Positions 33,073 through 46,450 of a stretch of DNA of 64,000 bases are shown one piece after another. Numbering within the stretch: position 1 is the first letter of the stretch; every line of letters starts with the position of its first letter. Both the position numbers and the translations under genes were made by a program. The notes under the pieces are model-generated. The model was not told the DNA's origin, ran no database searches, and was given only the letters and a program-made list of their open reading frames with translations. Source of the DNA: Brachionus plicatilis (taxonomy: Eukaryota > Rotifera > Eurotatoria > Ploima > Brachionidae); assembly GCA_010279815.1 (NCBI GenBank), contig QEOQ01000690.1, positions 731,887 through 795,886 of the forward strand, in the 5' to 3' direction.

Positions 33073-33209
33073 TATAAATCTTTAAATATTTTTTTTTTGA
33101 AAAAAGTTTTTGGTAATTTTATTTCACAAAATTTATTTGGTTTCAAAAACAAAAACAAAAATTGAAATTTTGAAAAAAAAAATTTAATTTTCATGCAAAA
33201 AAAACATAA

Positions 33210-33646
33210 ACCTCCAAGGACCGACGGTGTCAATTGACACCTTTTTGAATTTATTGCATAATTTTATTGACATTTTGCCAAAATTGATTATAAACTGTTT
33301 AAATAAAAAAAATAAAATAATTTGAATTTAAAATAGTCAAAAATTTTAAATTTTTTAAAGAAAAGTTGTCCTGAAGCCTTGAGAAACACCGATGATACAA
33401 TCAATAGGGTAAACGTGGACCAAAATCTTGACAAGACAAGAAAAATTGGAGTTGTTTGGACAAAGTTAAGGAATGGAGAAGATTTATCACTAAGAAAGAA
33501 AATTTTTATGAACTTTAAATTTATTCAGAATAAAATATTTTTTTTATCATATTTAGTCTTTTTAACTTTAAAAAACCTAAAATTTGTCGATTATTTTGCA
33601 TGTTTTTATAAAAGGTGTCAATTTGACACCGCCGGTCTTTGGAGGT
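33210..33646. mobile_element. 437-bp inverted-repeat element with ACCTCCAAGGACCG ends
   Basis: The left end is ACCTCCAAGGACCGACGGTG and the right end is the complement of ACCTCCAAAGACCGGCGGTG. Both continue into TCAA-TTGACACCTTTT, itself a small palindrome. ATAA lies outside each end (33206-33209 and 33647-33650), a 4-bp target duplication. A plus-strand frame within it (33379-33672, which overruns the right end) begins MRNTDDTINRVNVDQNLDKT and is less AT-biased than random sequence. It may be captured host sequence. The superfamily is unassigned. Confidence 0.7.
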
Positions 33647-33807
33647 ATAAAAAATATCGGGCTTTTGAGTGATAAGCGAGAACGTGTTTACATGTGTGGT
33701 TTTTTATGTTTTTTTAAAAAAGCTCGAGCAGGTACTGTTTTTCAATTCTTATAAATCGAGACCCATATTTAAGCCATTTTGAATAGATTGTAATAATGTC
33801 ATTTGAA

Positions 33808-34181
33808 GGTTTTGTGAATTTCAAAACAAATTAAACAAAAATTCTTCATTTTTTAATAAATTAAAATTAAAGTTATTAAAAAATATTAGAAAAAATATTG
33901 CAATATAGTGCAACATACTTTGTTGCATCTTTTTTACCTAAAATAAAATTTTTATTTTCTTTATTTTTTAAGAAATCAAATCAATAATCTATTTAAATCT
34001 TATTGATTCGTTTTTTTTGTCATTTCTTACATGAGAAAAATTATTCTAGGTAAAAAAGGTGCAACAAAGTATGTTGCACTACGTTGCAGTATTTTTTCTA
34101 ATAATTTTTATTAACTATAATTTTAATTTATCAAAAAGTGAAGAATTTTTGTTTAATTTGTTATTCAAATTCACAATACCC
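33808..34181. mobile_element. Foldback MITE, family GGnnTTGTGAA, copy 3
   Basis: This 374-bp element has ends GGTTTTGTGAATTTC and the complement of GGTATTGTGAATTTG. The arms run about 125 bp through ATTGCA and GTGCAACATACTTTGTTGCA. It is flanked by a perfect 8-bp duplication CATTTGAA (33800-33807 and 34182-34189). It is related to copy 2 at 15115 over its interior. No coding capacity is seen. Confidence 0.9.
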
Positions 34182-34189
34182 ATTTGAAA

Positions 34190-37100
34190 ATTTAATTTAT
34201 TTCTAATTTCGTAAAAAATAGATATTTTTGGGTAAAAAATGCAAAAATTTGTAAATTTTGGTTAAAATATTTTTATACAAAATACATTTCGAACTATTAT
34301 TACAATTTGACATTTTAATATTTTTTTTTTGTTTTTGTATAAATAAATTATGATCAAAGTTTACCAATTTTAACATTTTACTAAAATTAACCAAAAATAT
34401 CGTTAAATTACGATATTTTTCAAAAATTTTTGTAAATTTTTAATTTTTGACTTTTAGGATATAAAGGTATTTTATGTAAACAATCGTAAAATTTAGTCAA
34501 ATCTCATGTCAAATCACCACTGTATTTCAAATATTATAAAAATGATTTTTTGTCAAATGCAAACTTCGTTTTAAAAAAAAAGTTTTTTTTAAATTTAATT
34601 TTGATTAATTTTTAATTTTTGAAATAAAAATTGAATTTTTTTTTATTTAAATTAATTTTAAATAATATGAAAATATTCTAAATTATAGAAAATAATTTTA
34701 TACTTAAAAAAAAATTCTCAAATATGGAAAATTGCTTTGTCAAAAATGGATTAATTCTTTTATTAAAAAACAAAAAAAACTGAACAATTCAAAACAAAAT
34801 ATAACTTAAAATTAACATAGTATATGTAAACCTTGAGTTAAAAAGTAAGATATTTGATATACAGAATTTATATAATGAATGATTTAATAAAAACTAAGCT
34901 TCTCAATAGGTTGATTGGTTTCCATCGAACCGCTTCTTTTAACTTGATACTGTTAAATAATGAACGGAATGTTACCATTTTATTCCATTTAATCAGCTAA
35001 GAAGTAACAAATATTCTTCATATTTAGAATAGTTGGATGAACACTGCTGCTTTGTGTAAACAAAATTAAATAATTAGAATTTTTGCGAATAAATAAAGAA
35101 AATTTAACTTTTGGAGGATCAAACTTTGTGAGCAAATTAAGCATTATATAAACTAACTTTAAATTCACATTTGTCTCGATTAATAGTTTCTTTCTGTTTT
35201 TTAATTTCCATGAAGTTTAAATTGGAAAAATTTTCAAGTGATTGTTATTGTTATAGATTTTAGCTTGATGCTGAGGAAGATAAATTTTATTAAGAAAAAA
35301 TTTGTACATAATCTGATTAATCAATAAATATTTTTTAAAATCTTCAAATTTTTGTATGCGATTTTATCAAGCGAACTTTGAGTAATACATTTAAAAAATT
35401 TAATTAAGTTTATCATTATCCAAGGCAAAGTCGCACAAAGCTTAATGGAATAAGCTTAATTTTCAAGAATATTGAAATTCTTCAACTCGATTATCTTGGA
35501 GCCCTCGACTAGGAGACATTTTCGCTTTTAAAGTATTAATTAAATCAGACCAAGTTGAAGGGTTTGATTCAACAAGATGATTTATGGAAAATAAACCTTG
35601 AAAGTCTTAATCGATTTAAGTCTTAGAACGGCTGCGTTCAATAAAAGTTTAGAGAGAAAATTTTTTTTAAAAGAATTAAATTGCTACATTAAATTGTTAA
35701 TTCACTGTCAATCAAATAAATATTTTTCAATTTAAATCACTTATATTTAAGTAGAAAACAAATAAAATAAAAAAAGATTTTGTTTCCAAAGCTATCAAAA
35801 TCACGCTCAACTAAAGAAGCGGACGAGTGTTTCAAAATTTATTGATCGATTTTTTTCTAACTCTATTCAATTAGTTGGCAATTTAAATAATGTCTAAGGC
35901 CCTTACTAATCTAAGTACTTCCAGTCTAATTTCTTGTATATTTTCATTTTAAACCAGCATTTCCAAAATAAGTTCAAATTAAATCTTATTTTATTTTTTT
36001 CTAAATAAAAAATTCCTAAACTAAAGAAAACTAAACATCAATGCAATGTATAGTGCTTAATTTGGTCTCCGATTGTTTTGAAGAACAAAAAAAGAAGGAT
36101 TCAAAATTAGAGAATTGTTTTAACTATTAAAAATGTATTTTTGATTAGGTCTGGGTGATTTAAAAAACCATAAATTAGAACTAAGTATTACCATTTTTTA
36201 AAAGTCTTCAATTGGAATTTGACGTGAAAAAAATAATTAATGGAAAATTCATGCACAAAACAATGAGCATGCTTTTTGTTTAATACTACTAATTTTTGTA
36301 AATTTTGACTCAGGAGATTAAGGCGCTCTTTCTGTGAATTAATTTTCCATATTTCACCCGATTCAAAGGCTTTAATTTTGTTTGCCAAATAAAAAATGTC
36401 TTTAAATTTATCTGGAGGTTTTGAGAAAAATTGCTGCAACATTTGACTGATAGAAAATGAATAGTTACAATTTTTGCTATGCAATTTTTTAAATTAATTT
36501 TTTTAATTAACAAAAATTGTTTCAAAATTTTGAACTAATTTAAAGATTTCGATCGAAAAAATATTTGTGTTTCTATTTAAATTTTTTTTTTCTTCGAAAA
36601 TTTAATCAATCAAATATTTAATTTTTTTTGATCGGATCGGAAATTTTTCATACAACATGTGATTGAGTAATTAGTTGTGTTTTTTCCAAAATAAATGCTA
36701 AGTATTTTGGTTTTTTTTTGTCAATGCAAAGGTAAAAATAAATTTAAAATTTGAATACATTTTTTTATTCTATTCTCAAGTTTTTAGACAATTGCTTGCT
36801 AACTTTTTTGCATTCTAATAGTCATCAACTTAATTTGAAGTTTTCCGCTAGCTCATAATCAAAGCTATTGACGTTTGTGTAATTTCCAAGTGAGTTGAAT
36901 TCTACTTCTACTATCATTATCGTAAATAAGAATCTTTTTCTACTTTTACTGCTTAACATCAATTTAAATTTTTATACTTTTTTCTAGATATTGAAGAGGC
37001 ATTTATTTGTTTAAGATTATTTCTAATATGCTCTTCAGTTTTTTGTTATTTTTGTTGAAGAAATAAAACCTCTCAATGGTTTTAAATGAAGATTTTCTAA

Positions 37101-40100
37101 AGCGTAAATTTTGATTATTTTTTTCTTAGTTTTTTGGACAAATTTAACACTAGAAGACTCGAGAGTTTTTAGACTTTTTTTCACAATTAAAAGTTAAATT
37201 AAACTCAACAAAAAATAATCGAATTTTTTTCCCTTGTTTAATATTAAGAAAGTAATATGAAATTTTTTAATTATTTTATTATTTTAAAAATATTGGCATA
37301 AAAGCCCATGATTTTTTCACTAATTTTGTTTTTAGATTCAGTAAATTTAAAAATATTCGAATTAATTAATTATTTTTATTTTCACAATAACATAAAATTG
37401 AACAATAAAAGACAAAAAGTGGCCTTTAAAACTCTTTGTTTTTATCTTAAATAAATAGAAGTTTTAGAAACTTGTGGAGAAAAAATTTGGGCTCTAAAAT
37501 TTTTTTCTATATCGTACTTATTTTTTCCAAGATTCAGTAATTTTTAAGCTGTTTAAATTAATTTATTGATGTTATTTTATTTGTAGCATAAAATTATAAA
37601 ATAAAAGATGACCAAAAAAAAAATTTTTTTTTCATTTAATTTTAAAAAAGATTATAGACTTTTCGGGCCTTAATGATTAAAAAAAGTTGCATCTTCTGAT
37701 GTAAAGTCAAGCAAAAAATTTGAGTCCGGTCGTTCAAGTTACTCAGTTTAAAAAAAGACTGTTGATTAAATTTTTTGTTTTTTTTTTTAGTCAAGACTGC
37801 GTAAAAAAATATTAAGTGACCAAGGAATCCAATTTTTTTGAGGACGGAAAACAACTGTCTGTAATTTTTTATTTTAAGCGGGTGATTTGCTCATTACTTT
37901 GGAACTTTTCTTTACCAATAACTGATCTGTTTGCCTTGTCCTTATAATTTTACTTCAACTTGTCGCCACAGTATTTTTTTCAAAGGAATAAAGTAAAAAG
38001 AAAAGTGTTTTGTACGCCTTAATTTCAATTCAAATTGAATAAAAAATTGATTAATAATTAAATATGATCTTGAATCTATAGATTTACAATATGTAATACA
38101 GCTTTTCATTTTATTTAAAATTATTTTTCTTAGTAAATTATTTAATCTACATGGAATTTAAAAGAGTTTTTATTACAAAGCAAAAATAGATTGTTCCATT
38201 TTCTGATTTATTTTTGGTTGATTAAAAATCTGCTAAAAAATAAAGAAGCATCAAATTAGACCAAGTATATGTTTAATAAGTAATTAGAAATTTTGAGTAT
38301 TAATGAATTATTATTAAGAGTACCAGTCGTAGTAATAAATAATGCGAGTCTTTCGAGATGAGCTCTGTATAAATTATAGCAGTAATTTTTTTTTGAAAAA
38401 AAAGGAAAATAAATTAAAGTTGATCTACTGAGTTAAAAATTTTTTTTTTAAGAAAAAGATAAAAATAACATGAATCAAAATAGATTTATTTATTTGAAAA
38501 ATCTTTTCAAAAATTTTAATTTCGTAGTTACTTTTATTGCTTTGATTTTTTTGAGTTACTTTACTTGTGTATTTTTCCTTCATCCTTTTACCATTCTAAT
38601 TTTCAATAAATTTAATTCTGTTCTCCAAATTTAATCATTCCAATCGAATGTATGAAATTCATCCCTTCGAGTCATTAAAAACATAAAAATAAAAAAATAC
38701 TTATAAATAATTTGTGTTTGTTAAGAATTTATACAATTAAAAATTTGAATTTAAATCCATCGAGTTTTAGACAATGCTTAAAAAACCATCTCATAATCGT
38801 ACTTCTTGGAGTCAGTTAATAATAACGAGCTCTTTTGTTTAATTCCCAGCTGATAATTATTAGAGACCGAGTTAATTTTTTCATTCCCCATAATTGATAA
38901 ATATGAATTTTAAAAACTCTATATTTTAGAAAATAAAAAGTTAACACTTACTCAAAAGTAAGACGTATCTTTTGGAATAATAGAGAAGCATAATATCAAA
39001 ATTATTTTTATAATTTTAAAAATTTAATGTTTAAATAAGTTCTTTAATTTAACAAATGTAAAAAAGTTTTTTTCATCTATCATATTAATCATTCTTTTGA
39101 TTTGGGGTAATCTTTAGAAGTCTATGTTGAATCCTTTTTTGAACATTTAGAAAAACTAATTGAGAGTTCCAACCCAGAATAATAGACAAAAATAATCGTA
39201 GTTCCATTTTAATTTAATTTAAACTTGATTTATTTAAAAAAAATTAAGATTCACTATGAAATTCGATAAGTGGTTTATTAAATCACAAAAAAAAGGATCA
39301 AATTTTTTAAATTTTATAAAATAATTTAAATTTGTAATTTGATTACATGGAAATTTAAAAATAACCATCCTTTTAAATAATATTTATTAATGCATCAATT
39401 TAAAAGGCTAGACATTTAGTTTGGAACCCTTTAAAAATTCTAAAATCATAATCTAATTAAATCAAGCATTTTAATTTAATAAAAACCAAAATCAAAATTT
39501 TTACTTTTATAGATTCTAGTAGATTTTTAAGTAATATTTAAAACAAGTTTTAATTTTGGGATTTTTTTTGGATTAAAAATTTTTAATTTATTAAGAATAA
39601 AGAAATTAGAAAATATATAGAAAAATTAAATCAGTAAGCAGTTAACAATTGTTATGATAAAAATATAATTTTCTTCGATTAAAATCAAAGATCTATTATT
39701 CATTTTTGCATTTGTACTTTGTGATGCTCAAATAACTGGGTTTTTTATTGAATTATTTATAAAAGCTTATTAAGTATTGAATTTAATATTTTTGATTTGG
39801 AATGATCGTAATTTTTTATCATTTACCTTTGAAATTCAAATTAAATTATTCAGAATTTTAAGTTTTATTTTAAAAATTTATTTAATCACCAAAATATTAT
39901 TTGGTAGCTTTTGCAGTCTTATCAAAATAAAAATAAAAAATTCTTTCCAATGACCGGTTTATTGTAAAATTTTTAAATTTTAATTTCGAAGAATATGACT
40001 TTTCAATTTTTACTTTTTGTTTATTAATTTTACTAAATAAAAAATAAAAAACAAATATTTAATTAAATTTTTTCGAGATTTTTTTATTATTTCACAATTA

Positions 40101-43100
40101 ATAAATTTTTCGGATTAAAATTCCAGTTTAAAAAAAGAAAAAGTAATGAGGATAATCAATTTTTTGGATCTGACAGGCTGATCTTTATTTAAAATTAAAT
40201 CAGTCTTCAACAACAACAAAATATTATTTTATTGTTTTTTTCCGAGTGATAATTCGATGAGGATTTTGAAAAAAAACTAGTTCCAGTGTTTAAATGTTCG
40301 ATTAAGCATAATTTCAAATGCAGAAAAAAAAATTTTTTTTTGAAAAATTTCAAAAATAAAAATTTTAAATTTAGAATTTTTCCTTTAGAATTTGATAATT
40401 TTTTCTAAAATTATTATTGGTCTGTATAAAATAAAATCAGATCTTCGTATTTAACATTAGCAAGGAAAGGATTAAGACAGAGTTAGATTTTTTAATATGT
40501 TACCCAGTATCGAAATTTATACAAAATTAGCTAATTTAATTTTTTTCCTTTTATCTGCTAAGCTCTTAGAAACAAAAAGTCTCTTTGGAATTCTCATTTA
40601 ATTTTAAAGTAATTGAATAATTTAATTTATGAAAGAAAAATAAATACTTTAAAAAAAGACTTGATACCTTTACAAAATGGTTAAAAATAAAAATTTTAAG
40701 CACTATAAAATTATGCATCATAAATAACGTATATATTTTTGATTAACCCTTCGAATTCTAAATTGAATCAAAAACGAAATATTTTGATTATCACCTTTTT
40801 TAATAATTAAAAGCAAATTTTTTATCTAATTTCCCAGTATTTTTTATATTCATTTGATTTAAGGCTCTGGTGACTAGTATCTAATTAAATGAAATACTTT
40901 GGTAAAAGTCTTTTGGTACTAAACTGATTGTTAGGCGAATAGTTTTCTAAATAGAAATTATTTTTGAAAAAATCTTTTAGGTCAATAATTGGTTACATAT
41001 TGTAGAAATTTGAGAAGAAATATTGTTATAAATGGAATGCGTGCTTTTGTAAAATGAGATAAATAAAATTATTAAATAATTATTTTATTTAAGAGGAATT
41101 ATTCTAATGTTTTAAGATTAAAATTTAGTAAAAAAAAATGGATTTTTTTTCTTTTCAAAAAAAATTAAAAGGCATTTATGATGATTTAAACATTTTTTTG
41201 TAAGGAATATTTGATAAAATGAAATTTTTTATCCAAGCTGTCATTAATGTGCATTTAAATTTCTTTTATAATTTTGGCTAATCCACAAAAAGCTAGATAA
41301 AGGATTTAGTTTTGCTAAAATTTTTTTAATTTTATTTATTTGAAAAAAAAGTTTAAATTTATTATTAAAAATGAAGAGTAATTTAAAAAATAAAGGTTTA
41401 GAATTTTAATACAGATTTTTAAATTTTTAAACATTCGACAAGTCTGCTTTTTGTTAGTTTATTTTTTCGCCCACTTTTAAGTTATAAATGATAGCCTGAA
41501 ATTAATTTAATTTTAGTGACAATTTAAAATATGTTTCAAACCCTTCAAATCTATTTATTTTAAATTTTCATTACTGAAAATTAAATAAATCAATTTAAAA
41601 TTTTCAACAATTAGAAACAAAAGCTTATCACATAAAGATGTTAATAAATTTTTTCGAAAATAGCTTCCCTAGTGGTTAAATTTGATACATTTCTTATTTG
41701 AATGTGTTGGATTTCGGATTTTAATTTCATTTATCTAAAATATAAATGAAAAAAGATATACTATAAATACGAATTTTTTTTAAACTATCTAGAAAAGAAT
41801 TCTGGAATATTAATTCAACATTTTTGTTTTCAAGCACGCAATATTTAGATAATATAAATTTTATAAAAAAAGATAAAAATGTTTTTAATTAAAATCATTA
41901 TATAAAAACCATATAACATACTAATGTGTTAAATCAATAAAAATTGAAATCCCAAGTTATTTAGACACTGTCTAAAAATTTTGAATCAAAAAACAGTTTT
42001 CTGGCTACTGAGATTGAGACTTAATTTAAAAAAAAAAAAATTTATTTTGTTAATTAAATTCAATATGTATTTAAATTCGAAATTAAATAAAATTCCTTAA
42101 AAAACACTCTAGGATGCATGCCAGTAGATATCTTCAATTTAAGCTTCATTGTTAGTCAAAAATCAGATTTAATTTTTCATTATTCGAATTGTATGTGATG
42201 CTTATATTTAAGTTAAATATCAAAAAAAAATTAATTAAATTTATGGTGTCTCCAGCCTTGTTAACAAAAAAAAAACAGATAAGTCTTAATGATTTTTACA
42301 AAATGGAGAAATACCATGCATTAATTTTTATCTAAATTCAACTTATTTTATCTAAAATTTGATCGTTTTATATTTAAATTTTAACAATTAAGGTTGGATT
42401 GTCAGAGAAGTTCTTATTATTTCTAATTTAAAAACACTATGATTTTTAGTTTTATTTTCTAAAAAAAATGTTATTTTTTTTAATGCAAAACACGAAAATT
42501 TAAAAAATTCTTCTTTGTTGCTGCAGATAATCAAATTGAATTGGACAAAGTAGATATTTCCGCTACCATTTTGGATTCTAAAATTAAAGGAAATAATTAA
42601 GATATTTTGAATTGAAAAAGGCGTCTTTATTTGAACAGAATAATAAAACGCAAGAATTTAATTATACCTCTTCCGAAGTTAAAATTACAGTTATTACATT
42701 TCAAATTTTAAACAAGATCAGAATATTAAACATAAAGCATCCGATTCTGTCTAAAATTTCTATTTATAAATTTTAAAAAATTATGTTTAATGAAGTAGCC
42801 TTGGTTTTTTTTTTAGTTAAAGTACTGATTTGAGACGATGTTTTTCGTTACTTGGGTAAAAAAAATTAATTAAAAAGTAATTAAGGTAATCAAACGTAAA
42901 TTGAAAAAAGAAAACTTACAAAATTAATATGAAAAAATCGAAAATTTACGTAAAATTACCTTGATTACTTTTTTTCTACGTAAGAAATTAAAAACATCGT
43001 TTAAGCTTATCGTTAAAGGGGAAAATATTATCATTTTTAATTTTTAAGAATTTTTGAATTTTGTTCGATAAAAAGAGGTTATTTTTCTGTAAAACAAATT

Positions 43101-43939
43101 TTTTTCAAAACATATTCAAAACGTAAAATTCCGTAATTTTTCGTAAATTCACACTTTTTTTCAGTCAAAAATGGCAAAAAACCGTAAGTAAAAAGTAAAA
43201 ATTTAGTAAATAATAAAAATTTAGTTAATTTAATAACAAAAAAAAAACTTATTAATTTATTTAATAATTTTTAGAAAATTTTTAATCATAGATTTTTTAA
43301 ATTAAACAAATAAATTTGTAATTGAGCACAAACCTGATTAAACTAAAAAATAATGAAATAGTTATCATATCTTCTAATTAAGATCAACTGATAATAATTT
43401 TGTGAAAATCTTCAAGTGTTATTTTTTAGCAACTTTTTTATATTAAAAACAAAAGATAAATTTTCAATCTTTATTCAAAACATAAACAATTATTAAACTA
43501 ACATGTTTTTTTACTCAATTTTCTAAAAGCTATATATTTGAATTTTTGTCCATTGTATTCTTAGTTTTTGTTAAATTTTAAAATTAAAACCAAAAAAAAA
43601 CATTATTTTATCATATTTTCTAAAAAGTGGTAATTATTTTAGATTCTTAATTTGATTAAATTATTATTTATTTAATTTACGAAAGTGGATATTTTTGTTT
43701 TTGAAATTTGATAATTTAATACAATTAAAAAGAAATCAAAAATTTAGTGCTATTTACATTAAGTTTCTGATCAAAATTAAGATCAAAACGATCATTTTTA
43801 ATTTTTAACTGCTTAATAATAATAATATTAAGCTAAACAGTGACCATTACCACTACAAGTGTATATAGATATACCATGGTGGCTGCTTTATTACACTTTC
43901 TGCAAAATTCATTCTTTTTCTTTTTTTGTTTTTGACTGT
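34190..43939. other. Gene-poor AT-rich region of about 9.7 kb
   Basis: No gene, RNA gene or defined element is supported. The longest frame (36188-36484, minus, 98 residues, including SQMLQQFFSKPPDKFKDIF) is the least AT-biased but has no known motif or splice context. Around 42850-43150 there are GGTAAT/ACGTAA words in opposite orientations that may be a decayed repeat. Homopolymer A and T runs dominate. Confidence 0.5.
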
Positions 43940-44016
43940 GGAAAAATTCCGTCATAAGATAGTCTCCAAAGTTCTGTTACAAGATTTGTGGCCCTTCTTT
44001 GGACTTTTTCAATTAT

Positions 44017-44231
44017 TTAAATATCCCCTTTATCATACGGGTTCCAAACTGATACTGCATATTCGAGGTTAGGTCTCACTAAACTACAGTGTAAGGTCCT
44101 GACTGTGTCACATGTCCAGCATTTTGAGTTCCTTGTGAGCTGCACTCCAGAGTCTCTTTCTGACTCAGTTTCTGACAAGTCGTGTCTTGTGCCGTCTGAG
44201 TTTTTCATTGCATAAGTTATTGGTGGTATCC
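44017..44231 (-). pseudogene. CR1/L2-like RT C-terminal fragment
   Basis: It contains TYAMKNSDGTRHDLSETESE and, after a region corresponding to DLGVQLTRNLKW, CSLVRPNLEYAVSVWNPYDK. A stop at the 3' side interrupts the frame, which resumes as IIEKVQRRATNLVTELWRLS to about 43940. Confidence 0.8.
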
Positions 44232-44328
44232 AGACTTGTTTAAAAGTCACAGTTTTAAGTCTAAGTCACAAAAATAAATAAAATTTAAGTCATTGACTTA
44301 ACTTAATACTTGTTACTTAAAAACAAGC
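44232..44328. mobile_element. 97-bp mini-MITE with a 12-bp flanking direct repeat
   Basis: TTGGTGGTATCC lies on both sides (44220-44231 and 44329-44340). The insert begins AGACTTGTTTAAAAGTCAC and ends with the approximate complement TACTTGTTACTTAAAAACAAGC. It is rich in AAGTC words like the MITE at 9025. Removing the insert and one flank copy restores a continuous RT frame (KIRIPPITYAMK). Confidence 0.6.
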
Positions 44329-44378
44329 TTGGTGGTATCCTGATTTTGGTGTTTTTGTTTGATTTTCTAACATGCATA

Positions 44379-45133
44379 ACGGGTGTAGAATAAAAAATGA
44401 CACAAAATTAATTTTATTATAACAAAAATTTTTATTTAACAAAGGCCAAAAATTTTTTTTGTAAACTGTAGCTGAGTCCTCCTATTTTGAAAAAAAAATA
44501 TCAGTTAAGGTATTGAACTCCATGACGAAGTATGATATCGAGCCTAGAGCGAACAGTCTTGACATGGTCTTGTACAACCTTTAGATCCATATTGCTCAGG
44601 TAAGTGGGAATTTTGTTTAAATCACCCTCATAAACTTTAGCTTTCAAATTTCCGCAAAAATCATCGACTGGTCGTTCTTTTGGTACGTTCCTGGACTCAC
44701 TTCTTTGGTAACATACCTTATATATTTATCTAACATTTAACTAAGGTAGACATATTGACCCGATTTATGATTGAAATAGGCTCAAAGTTTAGCAACCTTT
44801 AGTTTCGTCGCAATTTTATCAGGTCTACCACTTCCTTTTTTTCTCTTGAAAGTTTTATCTTTTTCTATAACATCTTGCCAAGATAAACAGAACGTTTCTC
44901 TATCCAAGACCAGTAAATCGCCTTACAACTTCAGCTTTTGGCAAATCTTTTTTGATGGTTTCGTACATTTTTTACTAACAACTTATCGAAAATTCAACTT
45001 TATTTCATAATTTTTATTTATTTTAAAGCTAGGATCAGCCTGATTTTAAATTTTGAAAAAATTGGGAAATGTCTTGTCCACTCTTATAGCAAATTAAACT
45101 AAACTTTTGTTCCATTTTTTATTTTACATCCGT
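44379..45133 (-). mobile_element. Mariner-like DNA transposon relic
   Basis: The left end is ACGGGTGTAGAATAAAAAAT and the right end is the complement of ACGGATGTAAAATAAAAAAT. TA precedes the left end (44377-44378), but the matching right flank is TT, so the duplication has decayed. It carries an internally deleted transposase on the minus strand and interrupts the reverse transcriptase between LLKC and MHVRK. Confidence 0.75.
44501..44968 (-). pseudogene. Tc1/mariner-superfamily transposase, internally deleted
   Basis: The N-terminus reads ETIKKDLPKAEVVRRFTGLG and, after frameshifts, WQDVIEKDKTFKRKKGSGRP, a helix-turn-helix region followed by a GRP-type motif. The C-terminus reads RPVDDFCGNLKAKVYEGDL, with the third acidic residue in the RP-x-D/E-DF context, and ends VRSRLDIILRHGVQYLN and a stop. 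The span of about 156 codons is less than half the usual length. The catalytic core between these parts is missing. Confidence 0.7.
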
Positions 45134-45410
45134 TTTTTGTTACATTTTAGCAAATTATATAAAATTTTCAAATCTTGTGCCCAATTACATAGCTTGTCGA
45201 GATCTTCCTGCAGTTGTTCTTCATCTGACATATTTCTTATTACCGCGATTATCTTACAATCTTCCGCGAAAAGTTTAGAAAAGTGAGAGATTATTTTCAG
45301 AATATCTTTGATGAATATGACGAATAGTAATGGCTCCAAGTCCGAGTCCTGGAGTACTCCACTCTTTACAGTCATATTTGCTTTCTTCAATCACCACTCT
45401 TTGCTTTCTA
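45134..45410 (-). pseudogene. CR1/L2-like RT catalytic-region fragment
   Basis: It includes VKSGVLQDSDLEPLLFVIFI (PQGS region degraded to LQDS) and HFSKLFAEDCKIIAVI, followed by EEQLQEDLDKLCNWAQDLKI and YNLLKC. FADD has become FAED, so catalysis would be lost even without the insertions. Confidence 0.8.
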
Positions 45411-45412
45411 TA

Positions 45413-46134
45413 CAGTGTTTAAAGTTAAACTGTATAATGGGTAAGATTACGTTATTTTACGTAATTTTACGTCAGAAAATGCAAGCTTACGTAATATTAC
45501 ACCAGTTTAAGTAAGTTTGGCCGAAAACGCTTACGGCAAAAAAAAATTGGATTTTAGAGGAAAAAGTGGAAAATAAATAAAAATATTTGAATTTTATAAA
45601 AAAATTTTTGAAAAAATAACATTACACTTTATTAATTTTTTTACATCATTTTAGGTAAAATTACACAATCTAATGTAATAATATGTAATTTTTTGTCATA
45701 TTTTCTAAATTTATGTAAATATTAGTTAAGTTCTTTTTTTTCTTTTGCCAAAAGATGATTTTAAAAATAAAAACACAATTTTTGCAATTAAAAATTATTC
45801 GAAAAGTGAAAAAAAATTAATTGTGAATAATAAATTAAAATATAATTTTATTTTATATACTTTTATTTTAAAAATTTTAATTTTTTTAAGAATCAATTTA
45901 TTTCTTCGTTTGCCTGTCTTTTCTGTAATTAGGCATCTTTCTGCTTTTCTCCAGCATTCATTTAAAGATTTGTCCGCAGGCACCTGTTTGGCTAACTCAA
46001 CTATTTATTCTCTATTTATCCTCAATTTATTATTAACATTTTAATTACATACAAGAAATGATTTTATATTACGTAAGCTTACATTTTCTGACGTAAAATT
46101 ACGTAAAATAACGTAATCTTAACTTTAAACACTG
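45413..46134. mobile_element. 722-bp TA-flanked MITE with ACGTAA-rich arms
   Basis: The ends are CAGTGTTTAAAGTTAA and its exact complement, with TA outside each (45411-45412 and 46135-46136). The arms continue as AAGATTACGTTATTTTACGT and AATTTTACGTCAGAAAATG. The left arm has an extra 14 bp after GTTAA. Removing the element and one TA gives a continuous RT reading (DWIKAFLLYRKQRVVIEESK). The interior frames are A/T-rich noise. The TA duplication indicates a Tc1/mariner-type mover. Confidence 0.85.
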
Positions 46135-46139
46135 TACAA

Positions 46140-46450
46140 CAGAAAAGCTTTGATCCAGTCAAGTAGCTGACCCTCAAACCAGTAAGCTTCTAACTTGGTT
46201 AAGAGACCTTTGTGTGGGACCAGGTCAAAATCCTTTGAAAAATCTAGAAAGATAAGGTGGGATTCAAAATCCTCGATTGAAAGCTTCACTGATTATGTCT
46301 ATTGTTTCAAGTAGATTGGTTTCGCAAGATTTTTTAGGGACCAAACCGTGCTGTGCTTTTGTTATAAGGTCGTTTTCTAGTAAGTGACACATCATAGCCT
46401 GCTTTATGGTCTTTTCAAGCACCTTACAAGGGACCGAAGTGAGCGAAATC
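46140..46450 (-). pseudogene. CR1/L2-like RT N-terminal fragment
   Basis: It reads RPISLTSVPCKVLEKTIKQA, then MCHLLENDLITKAQHGLVPK and KSCETNLLETIDIISEAFNR, and after a frameshift the motif A region FLDFSKDFDLVPHKGLLTK. This is the upstream neighbour of the fragment at 45134-45410. Confidence 0.8.

Noticed and set aside
36188..36525. Minus-strand frames near 36.2-36.5 kb as a gene
   Set aside because: There is no recognisable domain, no splice context, and length is within chance for overlapping AT-rich frames.
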